From the NCBI GenBank assembly GCA_002007365.1, contig LNZR01000034.1, positions 1 through 41,630 on the forward strand: a DNA stretch of 41,630 bases. The letters are read 5' to 3'. The DNA is from Epulopiscium sp. Nele67-Bin005. Its GTDB lineage: Bacteria > Bacillota > Clostridia > Lachnospirales > Cellulosilyticaceae. How positions within the stretch are numbered: the first letter of the stretch is position 1; each line of letters starts with the position of its first letter. Under the pieces are notes generated by a model. The model was not told the DNA's origin. It searched no databases and worked only from the letters and a program-made list of their open reading frames with translations. The translations under genes were made by a program, and so were the position numbers. Shown one piece after another: positions 1 through 8,102 of this stretch.

Positions 1-331
1 TTTTAAATAAATCTAAATATTCAACTTCTTTATCAGTATCATTATTTGTATTAATTAATAAAATTTGATACCCATGTTTATTTATAGCTTCTGTGATGCC
101 TTCCACAACTCTATCACAACTATCACTTGATAATTTGGGTAAAATTACCCCAACTAATTTTGTTATTCGAGTTCTTATTGTTTGGGCCTGAATACTCGGT
201 CTATACCCTGTTTCTTCAACTCCTTTTTCAATAAGTTTTCTCTTATCTTCGCTTAAATATCCATCATTAAAATATCTACTTACTGTTGACTTTGACACAC
301 CAACATAATTTGCAAATTCTGTTATATTCAT
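1..331 (-). CDS. LacI-family transcriptional regulator, N-terminal part (cut by window edge)
   Basis: This is the first 110 codons of a gene that runs off the left edge. Translation from the ATG at 331 begins MNITEFANYVGVSKSTVSRY, the typical LacI/GalR helix-turn-helix. It continues with a hinge region (residues about 45-58) into the start of a periplasmic-binding-protein-like sensor domain, KLVGVILPKLSSD, and then ILLINTNND. LacI-type proteins bind operators as dimers and usually respond to a sugar or nucleoside; the effector cannot be told because the sensor domain is missing. A perfect AAGGAGG ribosome site lies just upstream (337-343). It is co-directional with the S41-like gene, 63 nt away. 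Family call is firm; target genes are unknown. Confidence 0.9.
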   Translation of the reverse strand, partial: MNITEFANYVGVSKSTVSRYFNDGYLSEDKRKLIEKGVEETGYRPSIQAQTIRTRITKLVGVILPKLSSDSCDRVVEGITEAINKHGYQILLINTNNDTDKEVEYLDLFK

Positions 332-394
332 AAAAACCTCCTTAAATTTTGACATACCAAAAAGCCCTTACTAATGCAAAGACTTTTTATACTT

Positions 395-1660
395 TTATTT
401 AAAAAATTTAATTGCTTCTTGTAATTGTGCATCTAATTCTAAATTAGCTTCTCCTTTTGTCATAAAATCAAATGTATATGCTGACCCTAAAGAAACTTTG
501 ATATCAGGAGTTATGCCTGTTCCGTTTAAGTTATCTCCATTTGGCAATAATAAAACTGCACTCGAAACTATAATTCCTGAACCATCATTTAATTTTATTA
601 AATCTTGCACCAATCCAAATCCTGTAGTTTGAGAGCCGATAATAGTGGCTAAACCTTGTAATTGCAACGTTCCAAGCATTGCTTCCATACTTCCTTTAGT
701 GCTAGTACTAGTTAAAAAGACTAAATTTGTTGGAGTATATTTTGGCGTAGCATGATAAGTTTTAACTTCTGTAGCTTTATTTACTGTACTAAATAATTCT
801 CCGTCTTCAATAAACAAGTCTGTCAAATTAACAACTTCCTCAAATTCAGCTTGCGTTACTGTTCGCACATCTAAAATAAAATTATTAATGCCTTCATTTT
901 GATATTCTAATATTAATTTCTCAATTTCCGTTGCTGAACCATTTACCAATCTATCAATAGTAATACAAACTATATCTTCATCAACTTTTATAGAGGTTAT
1001 ATAATCAACTTGTAAAACCGTTGGAATTATAGGGATTTTAATGATTTCTTCGGTATTATTTTTCTTTATAGTATATAAAACAGCATCTTCACCTGAATAA
1101 GTTAGTTTTTTGTATAAAATTGTACTATTTGATAATTTGGCCAAATCGTCATCTATTTGAGTAATATAATCTCCAACTTCCAATCCAGCAATATCAGCAG
1201 GAGAATTTTCAATAACTTCAGTTATTACTAAATATTGTCCAGAAATACCCCATGTAAAATGAAATCCTGCCCCTACATAAGTGCCGTTTAATTCGGCCTC
1301 ATAAGTTGCTACCTCCTCTGATGTTAGGTAGGTTGCTTCACTATCTTCCAAAGAGGATATATATCCCCTAAAGATACCTTCAACCCTGTCTTCTAGCTCC
1401 GAAGCCTCAAAATACTGAAATCCTACCAATTGATCAATTGCAAAAATTTTAGCAGGATTATATTTACTATCTTGCTGTTGTAACTGATAAGTATAAATAT
1501 TTGTACCAACTGTTAATCCCAAAAACATTCCTGTTAATGCACCTAGTATCAAATATAATTTACTAGGGGTTTTTGGTTGCTCGGTATTTACTTCTGGTTC
1601 ATCTTCTAACATAAGTATCCCCTTTATCGTATAAATTATAGCTTGAAATTTATTTTTCAA
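395..1660 (-). CDS. Membrane-anchored S41 (CtpA-like) peptidase homologue, probably catalytically inactive
   Basis: This 421-aa protein has the layout of carboxy-terminal processing proteases. It has a short cytoplasmic N-terminus, one membrane segment (about 36-58), a PDZ domain (about 125-210, with VIENSPADIAGLEVGDYI) and an S41 domain (about 225-390) ending in the family's GTGITPDI. The active site is odd. The usual GSASASE segment reads STKGSMEA (320-327), placing Gly323 where the nucleophile Ser is expected. The usual TFGKGxVQ reads TTGFGLVQ (345-352), placing Phe348 where the catalytic Lys is expected. I infer a pseudo-protease or a strongly altered enzyme. The start is TTG with a GGGAGG site 8 nt upstream; an ATG 16 codons in, behind AAAGGGGA, is a fair alternative. 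Confidence 0.85.
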   Translation of the reverse strand: MKNKFQAIIYTIKGILMLEDEPEVNTEQPKTPSKLYLILGALTGMFLGLTVGTNIYTYQLQQQDSKYNPAKIFAIDQLVGFQYFEASELEDRVEGIFRGYISSLEDSEATYLTSEEVATYEAELNGTYVGAGFHFTWGISGQYLVITEVIENSPADIAGLEVGDYITQIDDDLAKLSNSTILYKKLTYSGEDAVLYTIKKNNTEEIIKIPIIPTVLQVDYITSIKVDEDIVCITIDRLVNGSATEIEKLILEYQNEGINNFILDVRTVTQAEFEEVVNLTDLFIEDGELFSTVNKATEVKTYHATPKYTPTNLVFLTSTSTKGSMEAMLGTLQLQGLATIIGSQTTGFGLVQDLIKLNDGSGIIVSSAVLLLPNGDNLNGTGITPDIKVSLGSAYTFDFMTKGEANLELDAQLQEAIKFFK

Positions 1661-1969
1661 AAATATTTCCTCCCTTAATTATAGCCAATTTTTTAGGCTT
1701 TTAATCACTTATTTATAAATTTTTTCCATTAAGTAAATATTGTTAGTACTTTTATTATATGATGGTATAAAAAAATATAACGTATTCCATAGAAAGTATT
1801 TGGAATATCTTAAATTGCCTTCTGTTCATTTTAACATATAAGTTTAGGAATTCCTAATTAATTTGCAACTTAGTATTTTATTCATACCCCTATATATAAG
1901 GAAGAAACTCCTACAAAATACAATTTTTGCAAAAAAGAAGGTCTAAAGTGACCTTCTGAAATTTGGGCA
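1661..1969. other. Intergenic region between S41-like gene and mutS2-like gene
   Basis: About 309 bases without a convincing gene. It holds the mutS2 terminator at its right end. It also holds a 14-bp perfect palindrome (TTAGGAATTCCTAA, 1844-1857) and an inverted repeat TATTCCA/TGGAATA (1783-1789 and 1801-1807) with an 11-nt spacer. Either could be an operator for the minus-strand S41-like gene, but I see no matching full promoter and cannot assign a regulator. Confidence 0.4.
1931..1956 (-). terminator. Intrinsic terminator of the mutS2-like gene
   Basis: A 7-bp perfect stem (GAAGGTC at 1937-1943 with GACCTTC at 1950-1956) and a 6-nt loop are followed on the minus strand by six T residues (1936-1931). 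It starts 14 nt after the stop codon. Confidence 0.85.
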
Positions 1970-3868
1970 TTATTCTAAGTTTGAAGCTTTCATTTCTTTT
2001 TGGATTTTCTTCAAAGCTTTTTTAGAACCTCTTTCTATATCATGTTCTAATTTTCGAGTTTTGAAATCTATAAACAAACTGTCTAAATCATAATCTGGAG
2101 GGTACAATTTGCTGGCTTCAATCAAAAGTTTCACTCGTTTTTCATAAACTTGCGCCATCTGACCATCAATAAATATAGTAATATTTCGATTTTCATCGGC
2201 AGGTGCATATATAATTGCTTCTTTATTAGTTTCAGTTAGCAAAACTTTATCCCCTTTTGAATATTGAACATAAGAAAAATTTGATGTTTCTGAAGCTACA
2301 TCTATTCTTATTTTAGATTGTTCAACAATATCATAATTATATTTTTTGGTAGATATATAATTTTCTGCACGTGCTAAAACGTGAGCTGGAACACCCATCT
2401 TTTTGGAAATAAATAATGCATTACTATCGCTGGAATTACCTATTTCCAATTGGTACAGTGGTTCTAAAGTGTCAGGATTAAACTTCATTCCTGCATTTTC
2501 AAAATCTGGGTGCATTAGACTAAAGTTTTTGATTTCGCCATAGTGAGTGGAAGCTATTGTAATTGCTCCTTTTTTGTAAACTTCCTCTAAAATGGCGATT
2601 GCAAGAGATGCTCCTTCATTTGGCTCTGTCCCACTTCCAATTTCATCAAAAAGTAATAATGTTGATTTATTAGTTTGTTTTATAATTGAAGATAAGTTTT
2701 GAATATGTGAAGAAAATGTACTGAGAGCATTTTCTATACTCTGGTTATCACCGATATCTACAAATATTTTTTCATAAATAGAAATTTCTGTTCCATTTTG
2801 AGCTGGTAAAAATAATCCTAATTGAGTGGATAAAGTTAGTAATCCCATAGCTTTGAGGACAATTGTTTTCCCTCCAGCATTGGGACCTGTAATAATTAAA
2901 TTTCGATAATCTTTTCCTATAGTCAAATCAAATGGTACAACATTTCCTGTTAAAAGAGGGTGTTTTCCTTTGATAATGTGGGTGTAGCCCCTACTGTTAA
3001 CTTTAGGTTTGATACCATCAATGGAAATTGCATATTTACCTTTGGCAAAAATTAAATCGTACTCTGCAATTACTTCAATATTAATTTTAATCTCTTGTAT
3101 ACTGTTGTAAATATAATCCGTAAGTTCAGCTAAAATTTTATATTCCTCCATAGACTCTTCAATCTTAAGGTTTGCAAGGGTTGTAGTATGTTTTTGGATA
3201 ATTTTTGGCTCAATAAATACGGTAGAGCCTTTGCCTGACTCATCAATAACTGTACCATCAACTTGATTTTTGTAAGAGGCCTTGACAGGAATTGTGTAAC
3301 GGTCATGGCGTTTTGTAATAAAAGAATTTTGTAAATAGGATTTGTTAGCTTTCAAAAATTTTTCTAGCTTTTCTTCAATTTTAGCTTGTTCAACTTCAAT
3401 GTAGCGCCTTATTTTTTTGAGTTCTTTGCTGGCATTAGTATCCACTCTGCCCTTTGAAATTGCTTGGGTTATATCGTCTTCGACATTTTTTAAAGTAGTA
3501 ATTGATTGTGAATATTGGCTTAAAGTTGGAGTGTAGTCTTCTTTAGAAATCATAAATTCTTTAATTTTTCTACAACCTCGTAAAAATTCACCAACGTGTA
3601 ATAAATCTTTACATTCCAAAACTATTCCTTTTTCTACTTGTTCAATTAGAAAGTCAATATTTCCAACGCCTTGGATAGGTACGCCTCCTACTGCTGAAAG
3701 TAAGTCTTTTGCCTCCTTAGTTTCGTCTAATCGTTTGGTAACTACCTTTAAATAAGGTGATGGTTGTAATTTATCTATCAAATTTTTACCCAAATTACTA
3801 CTAGTAAAAGTTTTTAGATGCTCTATTAACCTAAAGTATTCTAATTTTTCAAAAGTATTTTCATTCAT
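1970..3868 (-). CDS. MutS2-family ATPase lacking the C-terminal Smr nuclease domain
   Basis: The 632-aa protein matches MutS2 from its first residues (EKLEYFRLIEHL). A helical core follows, then a MutS-type ABC ATPase with Walker A GPNAGGKT (328-335), the signature ENALSTFSSHI (379-389), Walker B LLLFDEIGSGTEP (404-416) and STHYGEIK (440-447). Standard MutS2 is about 780 aa and ends in a KOW and an Smr endonuclease domain. Here the chain stops about 150 residues early, after a basic helical tail (KKALKKIQKEMKASN), with a clean stop and terminator. MutS2 proteins act on branched DNA or on collided ribosomes; without Smr any cleavage activity is doubtful. The start ATG has an AGGAG site. It may be a distinct short paralogue rather than a broken gene, because all ATPase motifs are intact. 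Confidence 0.9.
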   Translation of the reverse strand: MNENTFEKLEYFRLIEHLKTFTSSNLGKNLIDKLQPSPYLKVVTKRLDETKEAKDLLSAVGGVPIQGVGNIDFLIEQVEKGIVLECKDLLHVGEFLRGCRKIKEFMISKEDYTPTLSQYSQSITTLKNVEDDITQAISKGRVDTNASKELKKIRRYIEVEQAKIEEKLEKFLKANKSYLQNSFITKRHDRYTIPVKASYKNQVDGTVIDESGKGSTVFIEPKIIQKHTTTLANLKIEESMEEYKILAELTDYIYNSIQEIKINIEVIAEYDLIFAKGKYAISIDGIKPKVNSRGYTHIIKGKHPLLTGNVVPFDLTIGKDYRNLIITGPNAGGKTIVLKAMGLLTLSTQLGLFLPAQNGTEISIYEKIFVDIGDNQSIENALSTFSSHIQNLSSIIKQTNKSTLLLFDEIGSGTEPNEGASLAIAILEEVYKKGAITIASTHYGEIKNFSLMHPDFENAGMKFNPDTLEPLYQLEIGNSSDSNALFISKKMGVPAHVLARAENYISTKKYNYDIVEQSKIRIDVASETSNFSYVQYSKGDKVLLTETNKEAIIYAPADENRNITIFIDGQMAQVYEKRVKLLIEASKLYPPDYDLDSLFIDFKTRKLEHDIERGSKKALKKIQKEMKASNLE

Positions 3869-3946
3869 AAGTTGTTCTCCTGTTATAAAAATAATTGTAC
3901 TAGACTTTTAGAAAGTTTTCCTCTATTATTAAAGTATTGATTTTTC

Positions 3947-3970
3947 AAGGAAAACTATTCCTTATTTTTT
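3947..3970 (+). terminator. Weak hairpin plus T-run upstream of the THUMP methyltransferase gene
   Basis: AAGGAA (3947-3952) can pair with TTCCTT (3958-3963), followed by ATTTTTT. It lies in the 162-nt gap between the two divergent genes, about 60 nt before the methyltransferase start. The stem is only 6 bp, so an attenuator role is speculative. Confidence 0.3.
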
Positions 3971-4030
3971 AGTATATAAAAATAAATTTTAGTTTTCAAG
4001 TTAAGTTTGTATTACTGAAAGGATAAAATA

Positions 4031-5200
4031 ATGAAAACATTTGAATTAATCGCCACTTCTACCTTTGGATTGGAGTCAGTTGTGAAGAAGGAAATTGAAG
4101 ATTTGGGATATGATATAACGAGTGTCACTGACGGAAAAATTACGTATGTTGGAGACGCTGAAGCCATTGTATTATCTAACTTGTGGCTTCGCAGTGCAGA
4201 TAGAGTTTTAATTAAGATGGGAGAATTTAAGGCCCTAACTTTTGACTCACTTTTTGAACAAGTTAAAGTTTTGCCATGGGAAAATTGGATTACATCAGAT
4301 GCTAAATTTACCGTTAATGGAAAGTCTGTTAAATCAGCATTGTTTAGTATTTCGGATTGTCAGGCTATAGTTAAAAAAGCTGTAGTTACTAGACTTCAAC
4401 AAAAGTATAATATTGATTGGTTTGAAGAAACTGGGCCTAGCTATACAATTCAGGTTTCACTTCTTAAAGATATGGCAACTCTAACCATTGATACTACAGG
4501 AAAAGAGGGACTTCATAAGCGTGGATATAGAGTTGGTCAGGGTGATGCTCCTATTAAAGAAACTTTGGCTGCTGCTCTAATTCAAATTAGCTATTGGCAA
4601 AAAGGTAGAATTTTTTATGATCCATGTTGTGGTTCTGGAACTTTTGCTATCGAAACTGCTTTAATTGCAAAAAATATTGCTCCAGGGTTATACCGTTCAT
4701 TTGCTTCTAGTAGATGGCCTCAAGTTCCTCCTGATTTGTGGGAAGATTTGCGTGAAGAAGCTCGTGAACAGATTGACCAAAAGGGGAGTCCAATTATTTA
4801 TGCCTCGGATATTAACAGAAACTCAATTAATATCGCCAGAAAAAACGCTGAGTGTGCTGGTGTAGGGGAGTATATCCAATTTTTTACAAAGCCTGTACAC
4901 ACAACTTCGTTGCCTCATGGTGATTATGGTATAGTTTTATGTAATCCTCCTTATGCTGAGCGTATGAGTGAGATGCACCAAGTTCAAAAGTTGCACAAAG
5001 ATTTAAAAAAACTTATGGATAGCAACCCGACTTGGTCATTTTATACAATTACGCCTGTTGAAAGTTTTGAGACTGATTTTGGTAAGAAGGCTAACAAAAA
5101 TCGAAAGTTATTTAATGGGCGTATTGCCGTAAAATTTTATCAATATTTTGGGCCACGTCCTCCAAAAGATGGTGAAAACTTTAAAGAAGTTCCAAAATAA
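4031..5200 (+). CDS. THUMP-domain class I RNA methyltransferase (RlmL/YpsC family)
   Basis: The 389-aa protein has an N-terminal ferredoxin-like and THUMP region (about 1-160) that binds structured RNA, then a Rossmann methyltransferase domain. The domain shows HKRGYRVGQGDAPIKETLAAAL (162-183), the SAM-binding DPCCGSGTF (197-205) and the catalytic NPPY (305-308), which marks N2-guanine or N6-adenine methylation. E. coli RlmL makes m2G2445 in 23S rRNA; this length and layout match its single-domain Gram-positive relatives such as B. subtilis YpsC. It is cytoplasmic. An AAAGGA site precedes the ATG. It is divergent from the mutS2-like gene, so the 162-nt gap should hold both promoters. The exact modified base is inferred from the family only. 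Confidence 0.92.
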   Translation: MKTFELIATSTFGLESVVKKEIEDLGYDITSVTDGKITYVGDAEAIVLSNLWLRSADRVLIKMGEFKALTFDSLFEQVKVLPWENWITSDAKFTVNGKSVKSALFSISDCQAIVKKAVVTRLQQKYNIDWFEETGPSYTIQVSLLKDMATLTIDTTGKEGLHKRGYRVGQGDAPIKETLAAALIQISYWQKGRIFYDPCCGSGTFAIETALIAKNIAPGLYRSFASSRWPQVPPDLWEDLREEAREQIDQKGSPIIYASDINRNSINIARKNAECAGVGEYIQFFTKPVHTTSLPHGDYGIVLCNPPYAERMSEMHQVQKLHKDLKKLMDSNPTWSFYTITPVESFETDFGKKANKNRKLFNGRIAVKFYQYFGPRPPKDGENFKEVPK

Positions 5201-5225
5201 TAAAATTATATGGTATATTAAAATA

Positions 5226-5385
5226 AAAAAGGACATATTTTTAACATGATCACGATTTTTGGATTTGGAGTTTGAAACTTAGTTGGATATTTGGAATGAG
5301 ATTTATGGTTTGACGATATTTAAAAAGAATTTTAGAAAAAGTTTGAGCAGATTTTTCTGATTTGATAATTAAAAATTGAAATATT
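5226..5385. repeat. Probable degenerate copy of the 180-bp intergenic repeat
   Basis: This non-coding stretch shares ordered blocks with the three-copy repeat at 27376-27880: GGACA, TTAACATGA, ATTTTTG, TTTGAAA, a TTTGTAGTTTGA-like block (here TTTATGGTTTGA), AAAAAG with TTTT, and CAGATTTTTCT. Like that array it ends directly against a strong hairpin terminator. The match is by eye and diverged. Confidence 0.45.
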
Positions 5386-5421
5386 AAAATAGACCACGAT
5401 ATTTATTTCATGGTCTATTTT
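5386..5421. terminator. Bidirectional hairpin terminator between the methyltransferase and phoR genes
   Basis: An 11-bp perfect stem (AAAATAGACCA at 5386-5396 with its complement at 5411-5421) has T-rich flanks on both strands. It sits between two convergent genes and abuts the phoR stop codon, so it probably serves both. Confidence 0.85.
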
Positions 5422-6801
5422 TTATGCACTTATAGGAAGTTTGATTATAAATTCAGTTCCTTTGCCAACTTGGCTAGTTAAAGAGATATCTCCTTGATAC
5501 ATCTGAACGATATGTTTCACAATTGAAAGTCCAAGACCAGTCCCACCACTTTTTCTTGAACGACTCTTATCAACTCTATAAAACCTTTCAAAAATTTGTT
5601 CGTGATGAACAGGAGCAATTCCAACCCCTGTATCCTTGACTTTTAGCAAAATACAATCGTCTTCTTTATCAACAATAACTTCGACTCTGCCTTTTTCGGT
5701 ATAGCGAATTCCATTACTTACTAAGTTTATCAAAATTTGCTTGAAGTGTTCTCTATCACCACAGTATAAAATTTCCCCTTTAACAATAATTGTTTTGAGG
5801 AGTATAGTTTTTTGGCGAGCCTGTTGCTCAAGAAGCTCAATAACTTCTTCTACAACTTCTACTAAATTAATTAGTTCATTATCGGCCACCCTAGTATTTT
5901 CAGTATCTGACAGGACTAAAATATCTTCAATTAATCGTCCTAAGCGTTTTGCTTCGATATCAATAATTTCCAAAAAATGTTTTGCAACATCGGGTTGCTC
6001 TAATGCACCCATTTGTAAAGTTTCCACAAACCCTTGAATACTAGTGAGTGGAGTTTTTAATTCATGTGTAACATTGCTAACAAATTGGTAGCGCATTTCA
6101 TCAAATTTACGGATATGGGTGATATCTCGAATTGATAGCATATAACCATACTCCCGTGAATTTTTTTTCAGGGGTTTAATTTTAATATATAGTGTGCTTT
6201 CGTCTTTTAAAATTTCGCAATTACTGGAAGTTTCATTATCTAAGGTTGATTTTATCATTGATTGATAAGCTGTATGTTCATAAAGTGAATGTACAAAATT
6301 ACCTTCAGTGATTGTAATTCCTAAACTTTCTTTTGCAAATTTATTAATTTCAATAATAGTGCCTGTTGCATCAATAACAATAATTCCTTGTTCTAAATAA
6401 CTAAGCATAGACTCAGCTTTTCGTTTTTCATAGCGTAATTTTCGATTTGTACGGTAATAATTTAATACCATGCTATCAATTGCCAATACTAAATCTTGGA
6501 CTTCTTGAGCATCTTCTTTTTTGGGAAGGTAGCTATATTCTCCTTTTGCAAAGTGATTAACTTGTTTAGTGAGTCGACGAATGGGGCGTTTTGTTTGCTC
6601 CTCAATAGCTCGTACTATCATATAAAAAGCCATTACTTGCCCAATAAAAATGAGTAATTGCCATGAAATAAATGGAAACATATTACTTGATTGAAGAAAA
6701 TTTACTTCTAGCTTATTTATATATGATACTCCATTTAATATACTCAATGTATCGCTTATAATTAATAATATAATAATAGAAATTAATATCCTTTTGTTCA
6801 T
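5422..6801 (-). CDS. phoR: PhoR-like membrane sensor histidine kinase
   Basis: The 459-aa kinase has two membrane segments (about 5-25 and 46-64) with only a short outside loop of about 20 residues, then a HAMP-like linker (65-118) and a PAS domain (about 130-230). HisKA has the phospho-acceptor His246 in FVSNVTHELKTPLTS. The ATPase domain has an N-box near Asn363, DTGVGI (390-395), FERFYRVD and GGTGLGLSIV (419-428). All catalytic boxes are intact. It lies 10 nt after the response regulator gene in the same operon, with an AGGAG site inside that gap. The tiny extracellular loop suggests sensing within or at the membrane rather than binding a large ligand. The phosphate-specific role is inferred from similarity to PhoR; WalK-like or other cell-envelope kinases look alike. 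Confidence 0.85.
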   Translation of the reverse strand: MNKRILISIIILLIISDTLSILNGVSYINKLEVNFLQSSNMFPFISWQLLIFIGQVMAFYMIVRAIEEQTKRPIRRLTKQVNHFAKGEYSYLPKKEDAQEVQDLVLAIDSMVLNYYRTNRKLRYEKRKAESMLSYLEQGIIVIDATGTIIEINKFAKESLGITITEGNFVHSLYEHTAYQSMIKSTLDNETSSNCEILKDESTLYIKIKPLKKNSREYGYMLSIRDITHIRKFDEMRYQFVSNVTHELKTPLTSIQGFVETLQMGALEQPDVAKHFLEIIDIEAKRLGRLIEDILVLSDTENTRVADNELINLVEVVEEVIELLEQQARQKTILLKTIIVKGEILYCGDREHFKQILINLVSNGIRYTEKGRVEVIVDKEDDCILLKVKDTGVGIAPVHHEQIFERFYRVDKSRSRKSGGTGLGLSIVKHIVQMYQGDISLTSQVGKGTEFIIKLPISA

Positions 6802-6811
6802 ATGTTAACTC

Positions 6812-7507
6812 CTATTCTTTTATAAATCTATATCCAACTCCTCGAACTGTTTCAATCCAAGTATCTATGTTGTAAGGCTCCATTTTTCCACGCAAATATC
6901 TAATATGAACATCAACAGTACGTGTTTCGCCAGTATAATCATACCCCCAAACTCTATCCAACAAGGCTTCTCGAGTAAAAGCTCGTCCTCGATTTTCCAT
7001 AAGTAGACGCAATAATTCAAATTCTTTTAACGTCAAGTCAATTTTATCACCTTCAAAAGTTACTCGATGACTTAATAAATCCATTTTGAGATTTTTGCAA
7101 GTGAGTTCGTTTTTAGTTTCTTCTCCATTATCACCTTTATATCTACGACTAACTACTTTAACTCTTGCAATAAGTTCACGCACGCTAAAAGGCTTGCAAA
7201 TATAGTCATCTGCACCTAATTCTAAGCCTATAATTTTGTCGATTTCATCAGTTTTAGCAGTAACCATAATTACAGGGATATCTTTATACTCTGATGATTT
7301 TATATCCTTTAGTGCGCTTAATCCATCAACATCTGGTAACATCATATCTAATAATACGACATCAATTTTAACAGATTTTAAAATTTCGAGTCCAATATAA
7401 ACAGATGTGGCAGTATGTACCTCATAACCATTAGCTTCTAAGTTATATTTTAGCAATTCCAAAATGTGTTGCTCGTCATCAATTGCTAATACACTCTTTT
7501 TTCTCAT
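6812..7507 (-). CDS. phoB: PhoB-like OmpR-family response regulator
   Basis: The 231-aa regulator has a receiver domain with acidic pocket Asp10/Asp11, phospho-acceptor Asp54 (VLLDMMLPDVDG), Thr in MVTAK and Lys105 (ICKPFS). A winged-helix DNA-binding domain follows (about 130-230), with TLKEFELLRLL and the recognition segment ETRTVDVHIRYLRGKM. It is phosphorylated by the kinase encoded just downstream. The start ATG has AAGGAG upstream. It is divergent from the orphan gene at 7608, so the 100-nt gap probably carries both promoters and may be self-regulated. I see no clear Pho-box direct repeats there. Confidence 0.88.
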   Translation of the reverse strand: MRKKSVLAIDDEQHILELLKYNLEANGYEVHTATSVYIGLEILKSVKIDVVLLDMMLPDVDGLSALKDIKSSEYKDIPVIMVTAKTDEIDKIIGLELGADDYICKPFSVRELIARVKVVSRRYKGDNGEETKNELTCKNLKMDLLSHRVTFEGDKIDLTLKEFELLRLLMENRGRAFTREALLDRVWGYDYTGETRTVDVHIRYLRGKMEPYNIDTWIETVRGVGYRFIKE

Positions 7508-7607
7508 AATAAAACTCCTTTCGGTTTATAAACAAATTTTTCATCGTCCTTTTTTCAGATTTTTGGACACAATAATTATATAACATTTTTATAAAGGGGG
7601 ACTTCAA

Positions 7608-8045
7608 ATGGCACAACTTTTAACACATCAACAGCTTTCTTCTACTTTGTTTGAACTTCGTGAAATTCTCGTTAATTTTGATTTTTCGGCACTTAAAAAT
7701 ATTCGATTTTTTAATGTAGAGTCATTTTTTAGTTATATGGAGAGCGTTGATAATAACCCCTTCAAAAAACAGTATGCTCTATTGAACAAAAAATTAGATG
7801 TTTTACAGCCATATTTACCATTTATTGATGAGCAGAGAGCTAATCAATTTTTAGATAGTATGGCAAATTGCACAAATGATAGTAGTACTCAACAAGTTAA
7901 GAAAGATTTCACAAAAATACTTCGACAAGACTTTTTAAACTTTATACGCACCCTAAAAACTGAGGAACAGTGGGAAAGTGTGGTTTGCACTTGTGAAGAA
8001 ATTAGGTTGCATAAAGAGGAAATGTGTCTTGTAGCTTATGAATAA
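7608..8045 (+). CDS. Hypothetical 145-aa soluble protein
   Basis: I do not recognise this protein. It is a predicted helical, soluble protein with no signal peptide or membrane segment, and with Leu/Phe-rich amphipathic stretches (LSSTLFELREILVNFDFSALKN). Its C-terminus carries VVCTCEEIRLHKEEMC, with three Cys in 16 residues. The ATG at 7608 has an excellent AAGGGGG site. It is divergent from the phoB-like gene and followed by a strong hairpin, so it is probably a one-gene unit, possibly co-regulated with the two-component system. Codon use resembles the neighbours. Confidence 0.75.
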   Translation: MAQLLTHQQLSSTLFELREILVNFDFSALKNIRFFNVESFFSYMESVDNNPFKKQYALLNKKLDVLQPYLPFIDEQRANQFLDSMANCTNDSSTQQVKKDFTKILRQDFLNFIRTLKTEEQWESVVCTCEEIRLHKEEMCLVAYE

Positions 8046-8047
8046 TA

Positions 8048-8089
8048 CGATATAATAAAAGCAGGGACTCCCTGCTTTTTATTATATCG
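8048..8089 (+). terminator. Long hairpin terminator that abuts the next ribosome site
   Basis: A stem of about 19 bp (left arm 8048-8066, loop ACT, right arm 8070-8089) contains the GC-rich core AGCAGGG/CCCTGCT followed by TTTTT. It ends at the GAAAGGA ribosome site of the radical SAM gene, 13 nt before its ATG. It may terminate the upstream gene, attenuate the downstream one, or both. Confidence 0.8.
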
Positions 8090-8102
8090 AAAGGAAAACA
8101 AA

